The notes below the pieces were generated by a model. It worked only from the letters and a program-made list of their open reading frames with translations. It had not been told where the DNA came from and did no database searches. A stretch of 64,000 nt of DNA from Galbibacter sp035306585 (lineage in GTDB: Bacteria > Bacteroidota > Bacteroidia > Flavobacteriales > Flavobacteriaceae), in assembly GCF_035306585.1 (NCBI RefSeq), contig NZ_DATGNU010000034.1, positions 27,753 through 91,752 of the forward strand, read 5' to 3'. The translations under genes and the position numbers were made by a program. The stretch's first letter is position 1. Each line of letters opens with the position of its first letter. Positions 55,299 to 63,303 of the stretch are shown piece by piece.

Positions 55299-55628
55299 AT
55301 GGATTTACAAGACCAATTAAAAAATTTATTCCCGGAGCACGAATTTGAGTCGGAAGAAAAAGTGAAGCCCACAGAAAATTCGATTTGGATTCAGGATGAA
55401 CCCTTATTGTGCAAATACGAAAAAAGAAAGGGCAAACCCGTTACAATAATCGATGGGTATAACGGTGCAGATAAAGATTTTAAAATTCTAGCAAAAAAGT
55501 TAAAAACCAAACTAAGCGTCGGTGGCTCTATTAAGAAGGAATCCATCATAATCCAAGGAGATTATCGTGATCAAATCATGTCAATACTTCAAGAAGAAGG
55601 TTTCAAAGTCAAGCGTGTAGGGGGTTAA
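55299..55628 (+). CDS. SUI1/eIF1-family translation factor (YciH type)
   Basis: 109 residues. The C-terminal ~85 residues carry the SUI1 fold with KRKGKPVTIIDGYNG (KGKxVT motif), KILAKKLKTKLSVGGSIKKE and IIIQGDYRDQIMSIL, ending KVKRVGG. Bacterial YciH is thought to influence translation initiation fidelity. The size matches. It is close behind the oxygenase gene on the same strand. Confidence 0.92.
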   Translation: MDLQDQLKNLFPEHEFESEEKVKPTENSIWIQDEPLLCKYEKRKGKPVTIIDGYNGADKDFKILAKKLKTKLSVGGSIKKESIIIQGDYRDQIMSILQEEGFKVKRVGG

Positions 55629-55729
55629 AGTCATTTTGAAATTAACATCAAAAATTATGGTAATTCATTACATAATTTATACATTTACCCCTAAATAAAC
55701 TAATTGTTTCTTCCAAATCTATAGATTAA

Positions 55730-56662
55730 ATGACTAAAACACTGCACATTACAAACGGAGATGAATTTACCGCGGTTTTGAAGACATTAGATATTTCTGG
55801 TGACATCATTACATGGCGAGAAATGCTTTGTGAAGGTAAAACCACCCCTGAGGTCGGTAGTGAAACTTTTTGGCGACAACGATATGAGTTTTTAAACAGA
55901 GCTTATAAAGTGACCAAGGATACCTTTATCAATAGGACGCTAAAGGAATACCGAAATCTCTGTAATCAGAAATCACAAGACGAAATTGTCCTTTGGTTTA
56001 ATAAAGATCTCTTTTGTCAAATTAATATGATTGCCGTACTGAGTTGGATTAAGAAAAACAGATCTAATGCCACTATTTATCTAATTGGATCTGGTGTTGA
56101 AAAAGATTCAACCCCCACCCCTTCCCTATCCACTTTAGACAAAGCAGCCCTTGAGAAGCTTTATAAGGACAGGCTATTACTGAATAAGGATGATATTGAA
56201 TACGGGGATTATATTTGGCAATTATATTGTGAAAATAGTCCCATTCGCCTGCAGAGTGCCATTAAACAGAACAACAGTCAACTGCAATACCTCACCAATG
56301 TTATTCAAACCCACCTACACCGATTTCCAAGTTTAAAAAACGGTCTAAACCAGCTTGAGAACAAAATGCTTGACAAAGCATTATATCAAAATATAAAATC
56401 CAAAGACTTATTAGTAGATGCGATGCTAAAAGATCCAGGCTATTACGGTTATGGAGACATACAGTACTATAAAATAGCCTCGAAACTAAGACCATTGTTT
56501 CGTTCCTTTTCCCCAGTTAAACTTACTAAAACTGGAACTGCAGTCGCTGAAAAACTTGAAAATTATTATCCGCAAATAAGGAACGAAAATGAATTCCTAG
56601 GAGGAACTCCTAAATATTCATTCCTATTCCTTGAAGACTCTGCGCAATTGCTTAAATTATAA
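55730..56662 (+). CDS. DUF1835-domain protein of unknown function
   Basis: 310 residues. The N-terminal TLHITNGDEFTAVLKTLDISGDIITWREMLCEG is the diagnostic DUF1835 start, and EIVLWFNKDLFCQINMIAVLSWI follows at ~85-110. The C-terminal half is helical with VDAMLKDPGYYGYGDIQYYKI. No enzyme motif is recognised. It ends two bases before the nucleoside phosphorylase ATG, so the two are probably translationally coupled. Confidence 0.85.
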   Translation: MTKTLHITNGDEFTAVLKTLDISGDIITWREMLCEGKTTPEVGSETFWRQRYEFLNRAYKVTKDTFINRTLKEYRNLCNQKSQDEIVLWFNKDLFCQINMIAVLSWIKKNRSNATIYLIGSGVEKDSTPTPSLSTLDKAALEKLYKDRLLLNKDDIEYGDYIWQLYCENSPIRLQSAIKQNNSQLQYLTNVIQTHLHRFPSLKNGLNQLENKMLDKALYQNIKSKDLLVDAMLKDPGYYGYGDIQYYKIASKLRPLFRSFSPVKLTKTGTAVAEKLENYYPQIRNENEFLGGTPKYSFLFLEDSAQLLKL

Positions 56663-56663
56663 A

Positions 56664-57539
56664 ATGACTTCGCTGGATGCTTCTGAATTAATCCTCAATG
56701 AGGATGGCAGTATATATCACTTAAATTTATTTCCAGAAGACCTTGCTCCAACGGTTATTACCGTGGGCGATCCCGATCGCGTCGCTGAAGTTTCAAAACA
56801 TTTTGCAACCATTGAAACTAAAAAAGGAAAGCGTGAATTTATCACCCACACAGGGTGGTATGATATGCAGCGAATAAGTGTAATATCAACAGGCATTGGT
56901 ACAGATAATATTGACATAGTGCTCAATGAGCTGGATGCACTAGTGAATATTGATTTTAAGACGCGTAGAGAAAAAATAAATAAAACCTCTTTAAACATTA
57001 TACGAATAGGAACCACTGGATCCATTCAAAAAGAAATAAAGGTCGATAGCATTCTGGCAAGCCAATATGCCATAGGTCTAGATGGCCTATTGCATTACTA
57101 TCAAAGTGAATCTGTTCAAGAGGCCGATATGCAAGAGGCGTTTATCGATCAGATACACTGGCCATCCACCCATCCAAAGCCCTATATAATAGCAGCAGAC
57201 CAAGGTTTAGTACAAGCTTTTCAGGAGGATCATTTACACCTAGGTACAACAGCCACAAATGTTGGTTTTTACGGGCCACAATCTCGCGTATTACGCTTGC
57301 CATTAAGTAATGCAAAGCTCGTTGATAGCTTGTCAACCTTTCATTATAAAAATCAAAGAATCACCAATTTAGAAATGGAATCCTCTGCGATCTATGGACT
57401 CTCCAAATTATTAGGTCACAAAGCCATATCACTAAACAGTATTGTAGCTAACAGAATTAATGGCACGGTAACCCAGGATCCAAAGCTTGCCATGGAAAGA
57501 CTAATTGTATTTGCATTGGATAAAATTTCTAAAATTTAA
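56664..57539 (+). CDS. Nucleoside phosphorylase (uridine phosphorylase-like)
   Basis: 291 residues from MTSLDAS; an upstream in-frame ATG inside the DUF1835 gene is less likely. NP-I family motifs: TVITVGDPDRVAEVSKHF, GIGTDNIDIVLNELDAL, IRIGTTGSIQKEIKVDS and NLEMESSAIYGLSKLLG, the last with the Glu/Met that bind ribose. It cleaves nucleosides with phosphate to base and (deoxy)ribose-1-phosphate. Uridine is the most likely substrate by resemblance, not certain. Confidence 0.88.
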   Translation: MTSLDASELILNEDGSIYHLNLFPEDLAPTVITVGDPDRVAEVSKHFATIETKKGKREFITHTGWYDMQRISVISTGIGTDNIDIVLNELDALVNIDFKTRREKINKTSLNIIRIGTTGSIQKEIKVDSILASQYAIGLDGLLHYYQSESVQEADMQEAFIDQIHWPSTHPKPYIIAADQGLVQAFQEDHLHLGTTATNVGFYGPQSRVLRLPLSNAKLVDSLSTFHYKNQRITNLEMESSAIYGLSKLLGHKAISLNSIVANRINGTVTQDPKLAMERLIVFALDKISKI

Positions 57540-57609
57540 TGCCAGCCTTGTACACTCCTTTTAATTAATTGTCTATTTTTAATTTCAGATACTTTTTTGA
57601 CCAAAGACT

Positions 57610-58461
57610 ATGAAAAAAATACGAATTTCCGGGGTGCCAGAACATTTTAACCTTCCTTGGCATTTGGCAATTGACGACGGTGCCTTCGAAGATAGAGGAA
57701 TTGAATTATTGTGGTGTGATGTCCCCGAGGGAACTGGTAAAATGTGTCAACTACTACGCGATGATCAAACCGATATCGCCGTAATACTGACCGAAGGTAT
57801 TGTAAAGGATATCGTGGCAGGAAATCAGGCAAAAATTATCCAAAAGTTTGTGGACTCTCCTTTGTATTGGGGTGTTCACGTAAATGCTGGCTCTAGTTTT
57901 AAAACCCTGCAGGACCTCAAAGGTACCACAGCCGCTATTTCTAGATATGGTAGTGGAAGTCACCTGATGGCTTATATCAATGCCAATGAACAGGGTTGGA
58001 ATACTTCGGACTTAAAATTCGAAGTAGTCAATAATATAAATGGAGCGGTAGATGCACTAGCCAACGGTTCGGCAGATTATTTCATGTGGGAGCATTTTAT
58101 GACAAAGCCATTGGTGGATCAAGGCATTTTTAGAAGAATATCCGACTGCCCTACTCCTTGGCCTTGTTTTGTCATTGCAGCTAGCGATACAGCTATTAAA
58201 AAACATTCAAATCTCATAAAACATATCTTGGAGGTAATCAATATTTATACGTTGGATTTTAAATATATTCCAAGTATTGATAGAATGGTATCAAATCGAT
58301 ATGGATTAGAGACCAACGATGTCAAAGAATGGTTGTCCATTACACGTTGGAGCCAGGAAAACATCTCGCCAGTGATTATTAAAAATGTTCAACAACAACT
58401 CTTTGCATTAAATATTTTAGATAAAATACTTCCATATGATGAGGTGGTCACCAATTTATAG
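57610..58461 (+). CDS. Cytoplasmic THI5/SsuA-like substrate-binding-fold protein
   Basis: 283 residues with a type II periplasmic-binding-protein fold (LPWHLAIDDGAFEDRGIELLWCDVPEGTGKM; DLKGTTAAISRYGSGSHLMAYI; NGAVDALANGSADYFMWEHFM). There is no signal peptide or lipobox, so the protein stays in the cytosol despite its similarity to ABC-transporter binding proteins and to NMT1/THI5 proteins. It has no permease or ATPase neighbours. A small-molecule sensor or a cofactor-biosynthesis role is possible. Its 3' end overlaps the convergent ung gene by 14 bases. Confidence 0.75.
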   Translation: MKKIRISGVPEHFNLPWHLAIDDGAFEDRGIELLWCDVPEGTGKMCQLLRDDQTDIAVILTEGIVKDIVAGNQAKIIQKFVDSPLYWGVHVNAGSSFKTLQDLKGTTAAISRYGSGSHLMAYINANEQGWNTSDLKFEVVNNINGAVDALANGSADYFMWEHFMTKPLVDQGIFRRISDCPTPWPCFVIAASDTAIKKHSNLIKHILEVINIYTLDFKYIPSIDRMVSNRYGLETNDVKEWLSITRWSQENISPVIIKNVQQQLFALNILDKILPYDEVVTNL

Positions 58462-59113
58462 GTTCTAATTGTAAGGAAGTTAAGATCTCATTACAACGAC
58501 TAAAGTGTTTATTACCAAACCAATACCCCCTATTTGCGCTAAGAGGCGAAGGATGACCAGCGGTTAATATATGGTGTTTTTTTGCATCTATGAGTTTTAT
58601 TTTTTCTTTGGCATAACCACCCCAAAGCATAAAAACAACATCGGATTTGTCGTTGGATATGGTTTTTATTACTTGATTTGTAAAGGTTTCCCAGCCCTTT
58701 TTATGATGGCTTCCAGCCTTAGCTTGTCGAACTGTTAATGTCGCATTGAGTAAAAGCACCCCTTGTTTTGCCCAGTGCTCTAGATTACCACTTAAAGGAT
58801 AGGGTTTATCCACATCCGTGACCAGTTCTTTAAAAATATTTATAAGCGAAGGAGGGTGGGTTGTTCCATCGGCCACCGAAAAACAAAGCCCATTAGCTTG
58901 ATTTGGTCCATGATAAGGATCTTGACCTATAATGACCACTTTACACTGTTCAAAGCTGCAATGATCAAAGGCAGCAAATATGGAATTAAATGGCGGATAA
59001 CACGTATTATTTTGATATTCCAATGTTATAAAATCAAGTAGCTTCCGGAAATACGGCTTCTCAAACTCCTCTTTTAAATGAGACTTCCAATCTGGGTGTA
59101 GGTCTAACTTCAT
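58448..59113 (-). CDS. ung: Uracil-DNA glycosylase, family 1
   Basis: 221 residues. All Ung motifs are visible: the water-activating GQDPYHGPNQANGLCFSV, the stacking LLLNATLTVRQAKAGSH, and the leucine-loop HPSPLSANRGYWFGNKHF with the catalytic His. It removes uracil from DNA to start base-excision repair. The start ATG overlaps the alpha/beta hydrolase stop by 4 bases (ATGA), so both belong to one transcript. Confidence 0.97.
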   Translation of the reverse strand: MKLDLHPDWKSHLKEEFEKPYFRKLLDFITLEYQNNTCYPPFNSIFAAFDHCSFEQCKVVIIGQDPYHGPNQANGLCFSVADGTTHPPSLINIFKELVTDVDKPYPLSGNLEHWAKQGVLLLNATLTVRQAKAGSHHKKGWETFTNQVIKTISNDKSDVVFMLWGGYAKEKIKLIDAKKHHILTAGHPSPLSANRGYWFGNKHFSRCNEILTSLQLEPINW

Positions 59114-59973
59114 TTTTGTGTTGTATTTAAATCATTTACTTGCTTTGCTTCTAATTGTTCATTCAACCAATCGATCACTGTTTTAAACAGATCTTCCTTT
59201 TGCAAATCATTATGAAGTTCGTGGTAACCGCCTTTGTATAATTTAAGATCAATTAGAGGAGATTGCTTAGCAAAGGCTTTACTTGCCCAATGACTGGTGA
59301 TATAGTCCCCTGTACCATGAAACAACAAGGTTTTTATGGTAAGTTTATCTGGGTTTTGCATGATCCATTGACCACTCTCCAGAATAGGAAAGGTATAAAG
59401 TGGACTTACTTTATTATGCACTAGAGGATCATCTTTGTACTTTTCTACTTCCTCTGCTACTCTAGAGATGAATTTAGGATCTATACCGCTTGTCAAAGTT
59501 ATTTTAGGATAAAGATAGAGACACAGTTTGCCTAAGAATAATTTCCAAGAAGGTGGATCAAAGGCAAGCTCCAAATAAGGACTTGAAAGAATCAATCCTT
59601 TACAATGGATCTCTTTATTCATAGCGTAATTCAACACCAAGTTTCCACCAAGACTGTGGCCGTACAAAAATAAGTCCAACTCTGGAAATATTTCAGCTTT
59701 CTTCATACATACCGCCTCAAGACTATTTAGAACTGCTTTAAAGCTGGGGCAGCACCCTCTTTTTCCTTCGCTATGACCATGCCCGAAGAGGTCATACCCA
59801 AAGACTGCAAATCCTGCATCCACTAATTCAGGAATAAGAGATCCTGAATAACGTCCACTGTGCTCGCCCATCCCGTGCACTAAAACAATAGCTGCTTTGG
59901 GGGTTTCGTTATACCAGTACTGGCCGAAAAGCCGCCTATTATGACAATAAAAATGATATCCTTGGTATTCCAT
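59110..59973 (-). CDS. Alpha/beta hydrolase, monoacylglycerol-lipase / lysophospholipase-like
   Basis: 287 residues. The oxyanion HG appears in IVLVHGMGEHSGRYSG, the nucleophile Ser in LFLYGHSLGGNLVLNYA, the Asp probably in LLFHGTGDYITSHW and the His in GGYHELHNDLQKE. It matches the serine aminopeptidase S33/lysophospholipase-type lipases. No signal peptide. Upstream of ung and overlapping it by 4 bases. Confidence 0.9.
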   Translation of the reverse strand: MEYQGYHFYCHNRRLFGQYWYNETPKAAIVLVHGMGEHSGRYSGSLIPELVDAGFAVFGYDLFGHGHSEGKRGCCPSFKAVLNSLEAVCMKKAEIFPELDLFLYGHSLGGNLVLNYAMNKEIHCKGLILSSPYLELAFDPPSWKLFLGKLCLYLYPKITLTSGIDPKFISRVAEEVEKYKDDPLVHNKVSPLYTFPILESGQWIMQNPDKLTIKTLLFHGTGDYITSHWASKAFAKQSPLIDLKLYKGGYHELHNDLQKEDLFKTVIDWLNEQLEAKQVNDLNTTQK

Positions 59974-60045
59974 ATCACAAAATAAAGAGTCCTTTACGTT
60001 CTCTAAAATCGTAAACCATCTGCAGATTCCCTACAAAATTCTATG

Positions 60046-61005
60046 TTATTTTTTCAAAGGGTGCGATTTGACACCTTCAGTTGTAATGGTCACTGGTTTA
60101 ATCAAACCATCTTCATCAAATTCCATGACTTCTATGCAGGTCTCTCTGGAATCTCTTCCAGTTTCTCCTTTAGGCCTGCGGTGATATACAATATAATACT
60201 GATTAGAATCTGGATACTGGATCACAGAGTGATGTCCTGCTCCTGTGGCAATTTTTGGTTGTTGCTCGAGGATCTTATCAATTCGTTTAAACGGTCCCAA
60301 AGGTGAATCTGCAATGGCATAAGCCACACTATAATCTGGACCTGTCCATCCCCCTTCGGACCACATAAAATAATACTTGCCGTCTTTGATAAACATAAAG
60401 GGTCCTTCCACGTATCCCTCTGGGGTGATTTCTTTAAAGAGCTCCCCATCCTCATAGGGTATGAACCCCGTGAAATCATCTTTGAGTTTCACAATATTGC
60501 AATGGCCCCATCCCCCATAAATCAAATAATACTGACCGTCTTTATCCTTAAATACAAATTGATCAATAGGTTGAGCACCGTTGTGAAACTTACCCACAAG
60601 CGGTTTACCGATTAAGTCTTTAAAAGGACCTGTGGGTTTATCGGCTACTGCTACTCCTATCCCTCCTATTTCTTGATCACTTTGAATATCGTTAGCTCCA
60701 AAGAATAAATAGTACTTCTGATCTTTCTTAACAATGGCAGGAGCCCACATAGCACGATGTGCCCATTTTACTCCAGCGGTATCTAAAACTCTAGGATGTT
60801 TGGTCCAATTGACCAAATCTTCAGAAGAAAAGGCATCTATAAAGACCTGATCTTCATAGGGGGCGGAAAAGGTTGGATAAATCCAATAGGTATTGTCAAA
60901 AATGATTCCTTCTGGATCAGCATACCAACCTGGAAAAACAGGATTGTTTTGTCCCCAAGAGTTCAAACCCAGAAGCACAGTGAGAAATAACAAGATAGGT
61001 TTCAT
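60046..61005 (-). CDS. Secreted glycoside hydrolase family 43 protein, single domain
   Basis: 319 residues. Signal peptide MKPILLFLTVLLGLNSWGQ. The five-bladed propeller shows the base Asp in GWYADPEGIIFDNTYWIYP, a middle Asp/Glu region WAPAIVKKDQKYYLFFG, and the acid Glu in YVEGPFMFIKDGKYYFMWS. Without an accessory domain it resembles arabinanases or exo-acting arabinofuranosidases. Substrate specificity is unknown. It sits between an alpha/beta hydrolase and pabB on the same strand; the 13-base gap to pabB suggests read-through rather than a functional link. Confidence 0.88.
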   Translation of the reverse strand: MKPILLFLTVLLGLNSWGQNNPVFPGWYADPEGIIFDNTYWIYPTFSAPYEDQVFIDAFSSEDLVNWTKHPRVLDTAGVKWAHRAMWAPAIVKKDQKYYLFFGANDIQSDQEIGGIGVAVADKPTGPFKDLIGKPLVGKFHNGAQPIDQFVFKDKDGQYYLIYGGWGHCNIVKLKDDFTGFIPYEDGELFKEITPEGYVEGPFMFIKDGKYYFMWSEGGWTGPDYSVAYAIADSPLGPFKRIDKILEQQPKIATGAGHHSVIQYPDSNQYYIVYHRRPKGETGRDSRETCIEVMEFDEDGLIKPVTITTEGVKSHPLKK

Positions 61006-61018
61006 AAATTTGGATCGT

Positions 61019-62317
61019 TTAATTTTCTAGAACATCCCTCATGGCCTTGGCCTTTACTAGACATTCCTCATATTCATTTTCCGGAATTGATTTGGCAGTA
61101 ATAGCACTCCCAACAGAGAAAGATACATATCTTTTTTTTGAATTATAAATAATACTTCGAATGATCACATTAAAATCAAAATTCCCTTGTGGGTCAAAAA
61201 ATCCGACAGCCCCACTATACAACCCCCTTTTAAATGTCTCTTGCTCTTCAATAATTTTCATAGCCGTGTACTTGGGAGCCCCAGTCATACTTCCCATAGG
61301 AAATAAACTTTTCACTGCATCCACAGAGTTAGTGTCCGATGGTATTTGAGCTGCTATTGTGGAGATCATCTGATGTACCTGCATGAAGCTGTAAATCTTA
61401 CACAGCTCCACTACTTCGACACTTCCCTTTATCGCAATTTTAGAGAGGTCATTACGGACCAAGTCCACAATCATGACATTTTCAGAACGCTCCTTAGGAT
61501 CATTTTGTAAATGCTCCAGTAACCTAGCATCCTCTTCCCTATCCTTCGATCGCTTTGAGGTACCTTTAATGGGTTGAGAGATCACGATATTTCCCAGTCG
61601 TTGCATAAAGCGCTCTGGAGAGGCGCATAGTAAATGATAATGTTCATATTTCAAATAACATGCAAAGGGAGCTTTGGATATGGCATTGAGGTTTGAAAAA
61701 GTTTTTAAGGGATCTATAATAGCATCTTCCCCATAGAATTCTTGACAAAAATTCACCTCGTATATATCCCCTCTGTTGATATGATCAATAATCTTTTGAA
61801 AATGGTCAAAATACGTATCCTTTTGCATTCGAAGACTTATCTTAACCGGATTTACTTGATCGGTTTGTTTATCAAAAATTTCAATTCCTTTTATCTGTTT
61901 ATAATCTGGTTCTAATTCATCCTCTACCATGGCCAGATACTGAAATTCAACCACTGTCCCTTTGATTATAAACAGTTTTTTTGGTTGAAAAAAATAAAGA
62001 TCAGGTAAAGAAAGACCATCAAAATTCTTCGATTCTAGATCTTCAACAGCATTTTTCAAATCATAAGTTAGGTAACCAAAGATCCAGTCATTTATGGATG
62101 TTTGATATTCTTTGAGCTCTCTAAAGGCCACTGTATAATCGGTCTTAATACTAGTAAATGCATCTAGAGCTAAAATGGCCTCATATTGACTGTGGGTATT
62201 TTGGTGCCCGTTACTATCCAACCAAACGACTTCTTGAAATTGATTCGACCATTTTAAAAGCTGGGTTTTAAACAGCTCAACATTTGAAATATTGAATTGT
62301 TTAACAGTTCTACGCAT
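61019..62317 (-). CDS. pabB: Aminodeoxychorismate synthase component I
   Basis: 432 residues of the chorismate-binding family. Motifs: DIYEVNFCQEFYGEDA, SPERFMQR, PIKGTSKRSKDREEDARLL, MIVDLVRNDLSKIA and MTGAPKYTAMKIIEEQE. The Lys in PIKGT is the residue that distinguishes PabB from TrpE (which has Ala there). It makes 4-amino-4-deoxychorismate for folate with a PabA glutaminase encoded elsewhere. Divergent from the arginine operon across 329 bases that carry the Arg leader. Confidence 0.9.
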   Translation of the reverse strand: MRRTVKQFNISNVELFKTQLLKWSNQFQEVVWLDSNGHQNTHSQYEAILALDAFTSIKTDYTVAFRELKEYQTSINDWIFGYLTYDLKNAVEDLESKNFDGLSLPDLYFFQPKKLFIIKGTVVEFQYLAMVEDELEPDYKQIKGIEIFDKQTDQVNPVKISLRMQKDTYFDHFQKIIDHINRGDIYEVNFCQEFYGEDAIIDPLKTFSNLNAISKAPFACYLKYEHYHLLCASPERFMQRLGNIVISQPIKGTSKRSKDREEDARLLEHLQNDPKERSENVMIVDLVRNDLSKIAIKGSVEVVELCKIYSFMQVHQMISTIAAQIPSDTNSVDAVKSLFPMGSMTGAPKYTAMKIIEEQETFKRGLYSGAVGFFDPQGNFDFNVIIRSIIYNSKKRYVSFSVGSAITAKSIPENEYEECLVKAKAMRDVLEN

Positions 62318-62433
62318 ATTGTGGTTAGGCTTTACATTAGTATGTTACAAATTTAACAAAGATTACACATTTTAATCTAATAATAATACCTAATATTGCA
62401 GTGTAGAATTAATACAACACGAATTTTTGCACA

Positions 62434-62553
62434 ATGCAAACAGAACAAAAAAAATATAGTACTACTTCAATAGCGTCGTTCAGCACAACAACGTCGTTAT
62501 TTGCTTTGGTACCTGTTCGCCATGTTCGTTTTCCCCGTCGTCGCCGCCCGTAA
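62434..62553 (+). CDS. Arginine leader peptide
   Basis: A 39-codon frame starting at ATG 62434 and ending TAA 62551-62553. The last 12 residues are VRHVRFPRRRRP, with six Arg codons, four of them consecutive (CGT CGT CGC CGC). It lies 93 bases upstream of a GNAT-argG arginine operon, and the Arg run is placed directly before the stop. This is the expected shape of a ribosome-sensing leader that responds to charged tRNA-Arg. Its first 26 residues are Ser/Thr-rich without Arg. Translation and control are inferred; the frame and composition are directly visible. Confidence 0.7.
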   Translation: MQTEQKKYSTTSIASFSTTTSLFALVPVRHVRFPRRRRP

Positions 62554-62558
62554 GGGTG
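62545..62558 (+). promoter_or_regulatory. GUAA-tetraloop hairpin at the Arg leader stop
   Basis: CGCCC (62545-62549), loop GTAA (62550-62553, GNRA type), GGGTG (62554-62558) form a 5-pair stem with one G-U pair. It spans the last codons and the stop of the leader, so a translating ribosome must open it. Confidence 0.4.
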
Positions 62559-62587
62559 CGATCATATTATTGGAGCTAGGTGTGTCC

Positions 62588-62614
62588 GGTTCCCCATCTA
62601 AAGAATCCTTTTTT
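62588..62614 (+). terminator. Weak terminator-like hairpin in the arg leader
   Basis: GGTTC (62588-62592) and GAATC (62603-62607) can pair (one G-U), followed by C and six T. It stands between the Arg leader and the GNAT gene, where an attenuator would be expected, but the stem is short and an antiterminator was not found by eye. Confidence 0.3.
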
Positions 62615-62646
62615 ATATTTTCATTAATTTTTAATTAGGTAGTTGT

Positions 62647-63303
62647 ATGCAAATACTTATTGCAAACGATAAGCATATACATTATGCTCAGGAGATATGT
62701 GATACCATAGAAGAGTCCGCTAAGCAAAGAGGGACCGGTATTGCAAAACGTACTCCTGAATACATTACCACCAAAATTCAAAATGGGAATGCGGTAATTG
62801 CCATCGATGGCAAAAAATTCGCCGGATTTTGCTATATAGAAACATGGGGGCATGGAAAATTTGTGGCGAATTCAGGACTGATTGTCCATCCTGACTTTCG
62901 AGGACAGGGTTTGGCCACCGAAATTAAAAAGAAGGTTTTCCAGCACAGTAGAACAAAGTTCCCGGATGCTAAAATTTTCGGCATTACCACAGGACTCGCA
63001 GTTATGAAAATCAACTACGACCTGGGTTATGAACCTGTAACTTTTTCTGAGCTTACAGATGATCCAAGTTTTTGGAATGGTTGTAAAACCTGTAGAAATT
63101 TCGACATATTAACTCGAAATGAAGGAAAAATGTGCTTATGTACCGGGATGCTGTATGATCCTGTCGAAAAAGAAAAAAGCAAAAAAACAGAGCAGAAACA
63201 CTCTTATGACTCTAAGGTTTTTAAAAGACTAAAAAGTATAAAAGAATCCATATTTCTATCAAAGGACAGACTAGATAAACTAGATAAAATATTTAAAAAA
63301 TGA
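62647..63303 (+). CDS. GNAT acyltransferase of the arginine operon (candidate N-acylglutamate synthase)
   Basis: 218 residues. The N-terminal GNAT domain has the acyl-CoA loop LIVHPDFRGQGLATEIKKKV. After ~140 residues it carries a Cys-rich segment with C-x-x-C (GCKTCRNF) and C-x-C (MCLCTGM), perhaps metal-binding, then a Lys-rich tail. It overlaps argG by 4 bases (ATGA), so it is co-translated with it. In Bacteroidota the arginine operon commonly begins with such a gene, and a classical argA or argJ is often missing. N-acetyl- or N-succinylglutamate synthesis is therefore the likely role, but this is inference. Confidence 0.75.
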   Translation: MQILIANDKHIHYAQEICDTIEESAKQRGTGIAKRTPEYITTKIQNGNAVIAIDGKKFAGFCYIETWGHGKFVANSGLIVHPDFRGQGLATEIKKKVFQHSRTKFPDAKIFGITTGLAVMKINYDLGYEPVTFSELTDDPSFWNGCKTCRNFDILTRNEGKMCLCTGMLYDPVEKEKSKKTEQKHSYDSKVFKRLKSIKESIFLSKDRLDKLDKIFKK

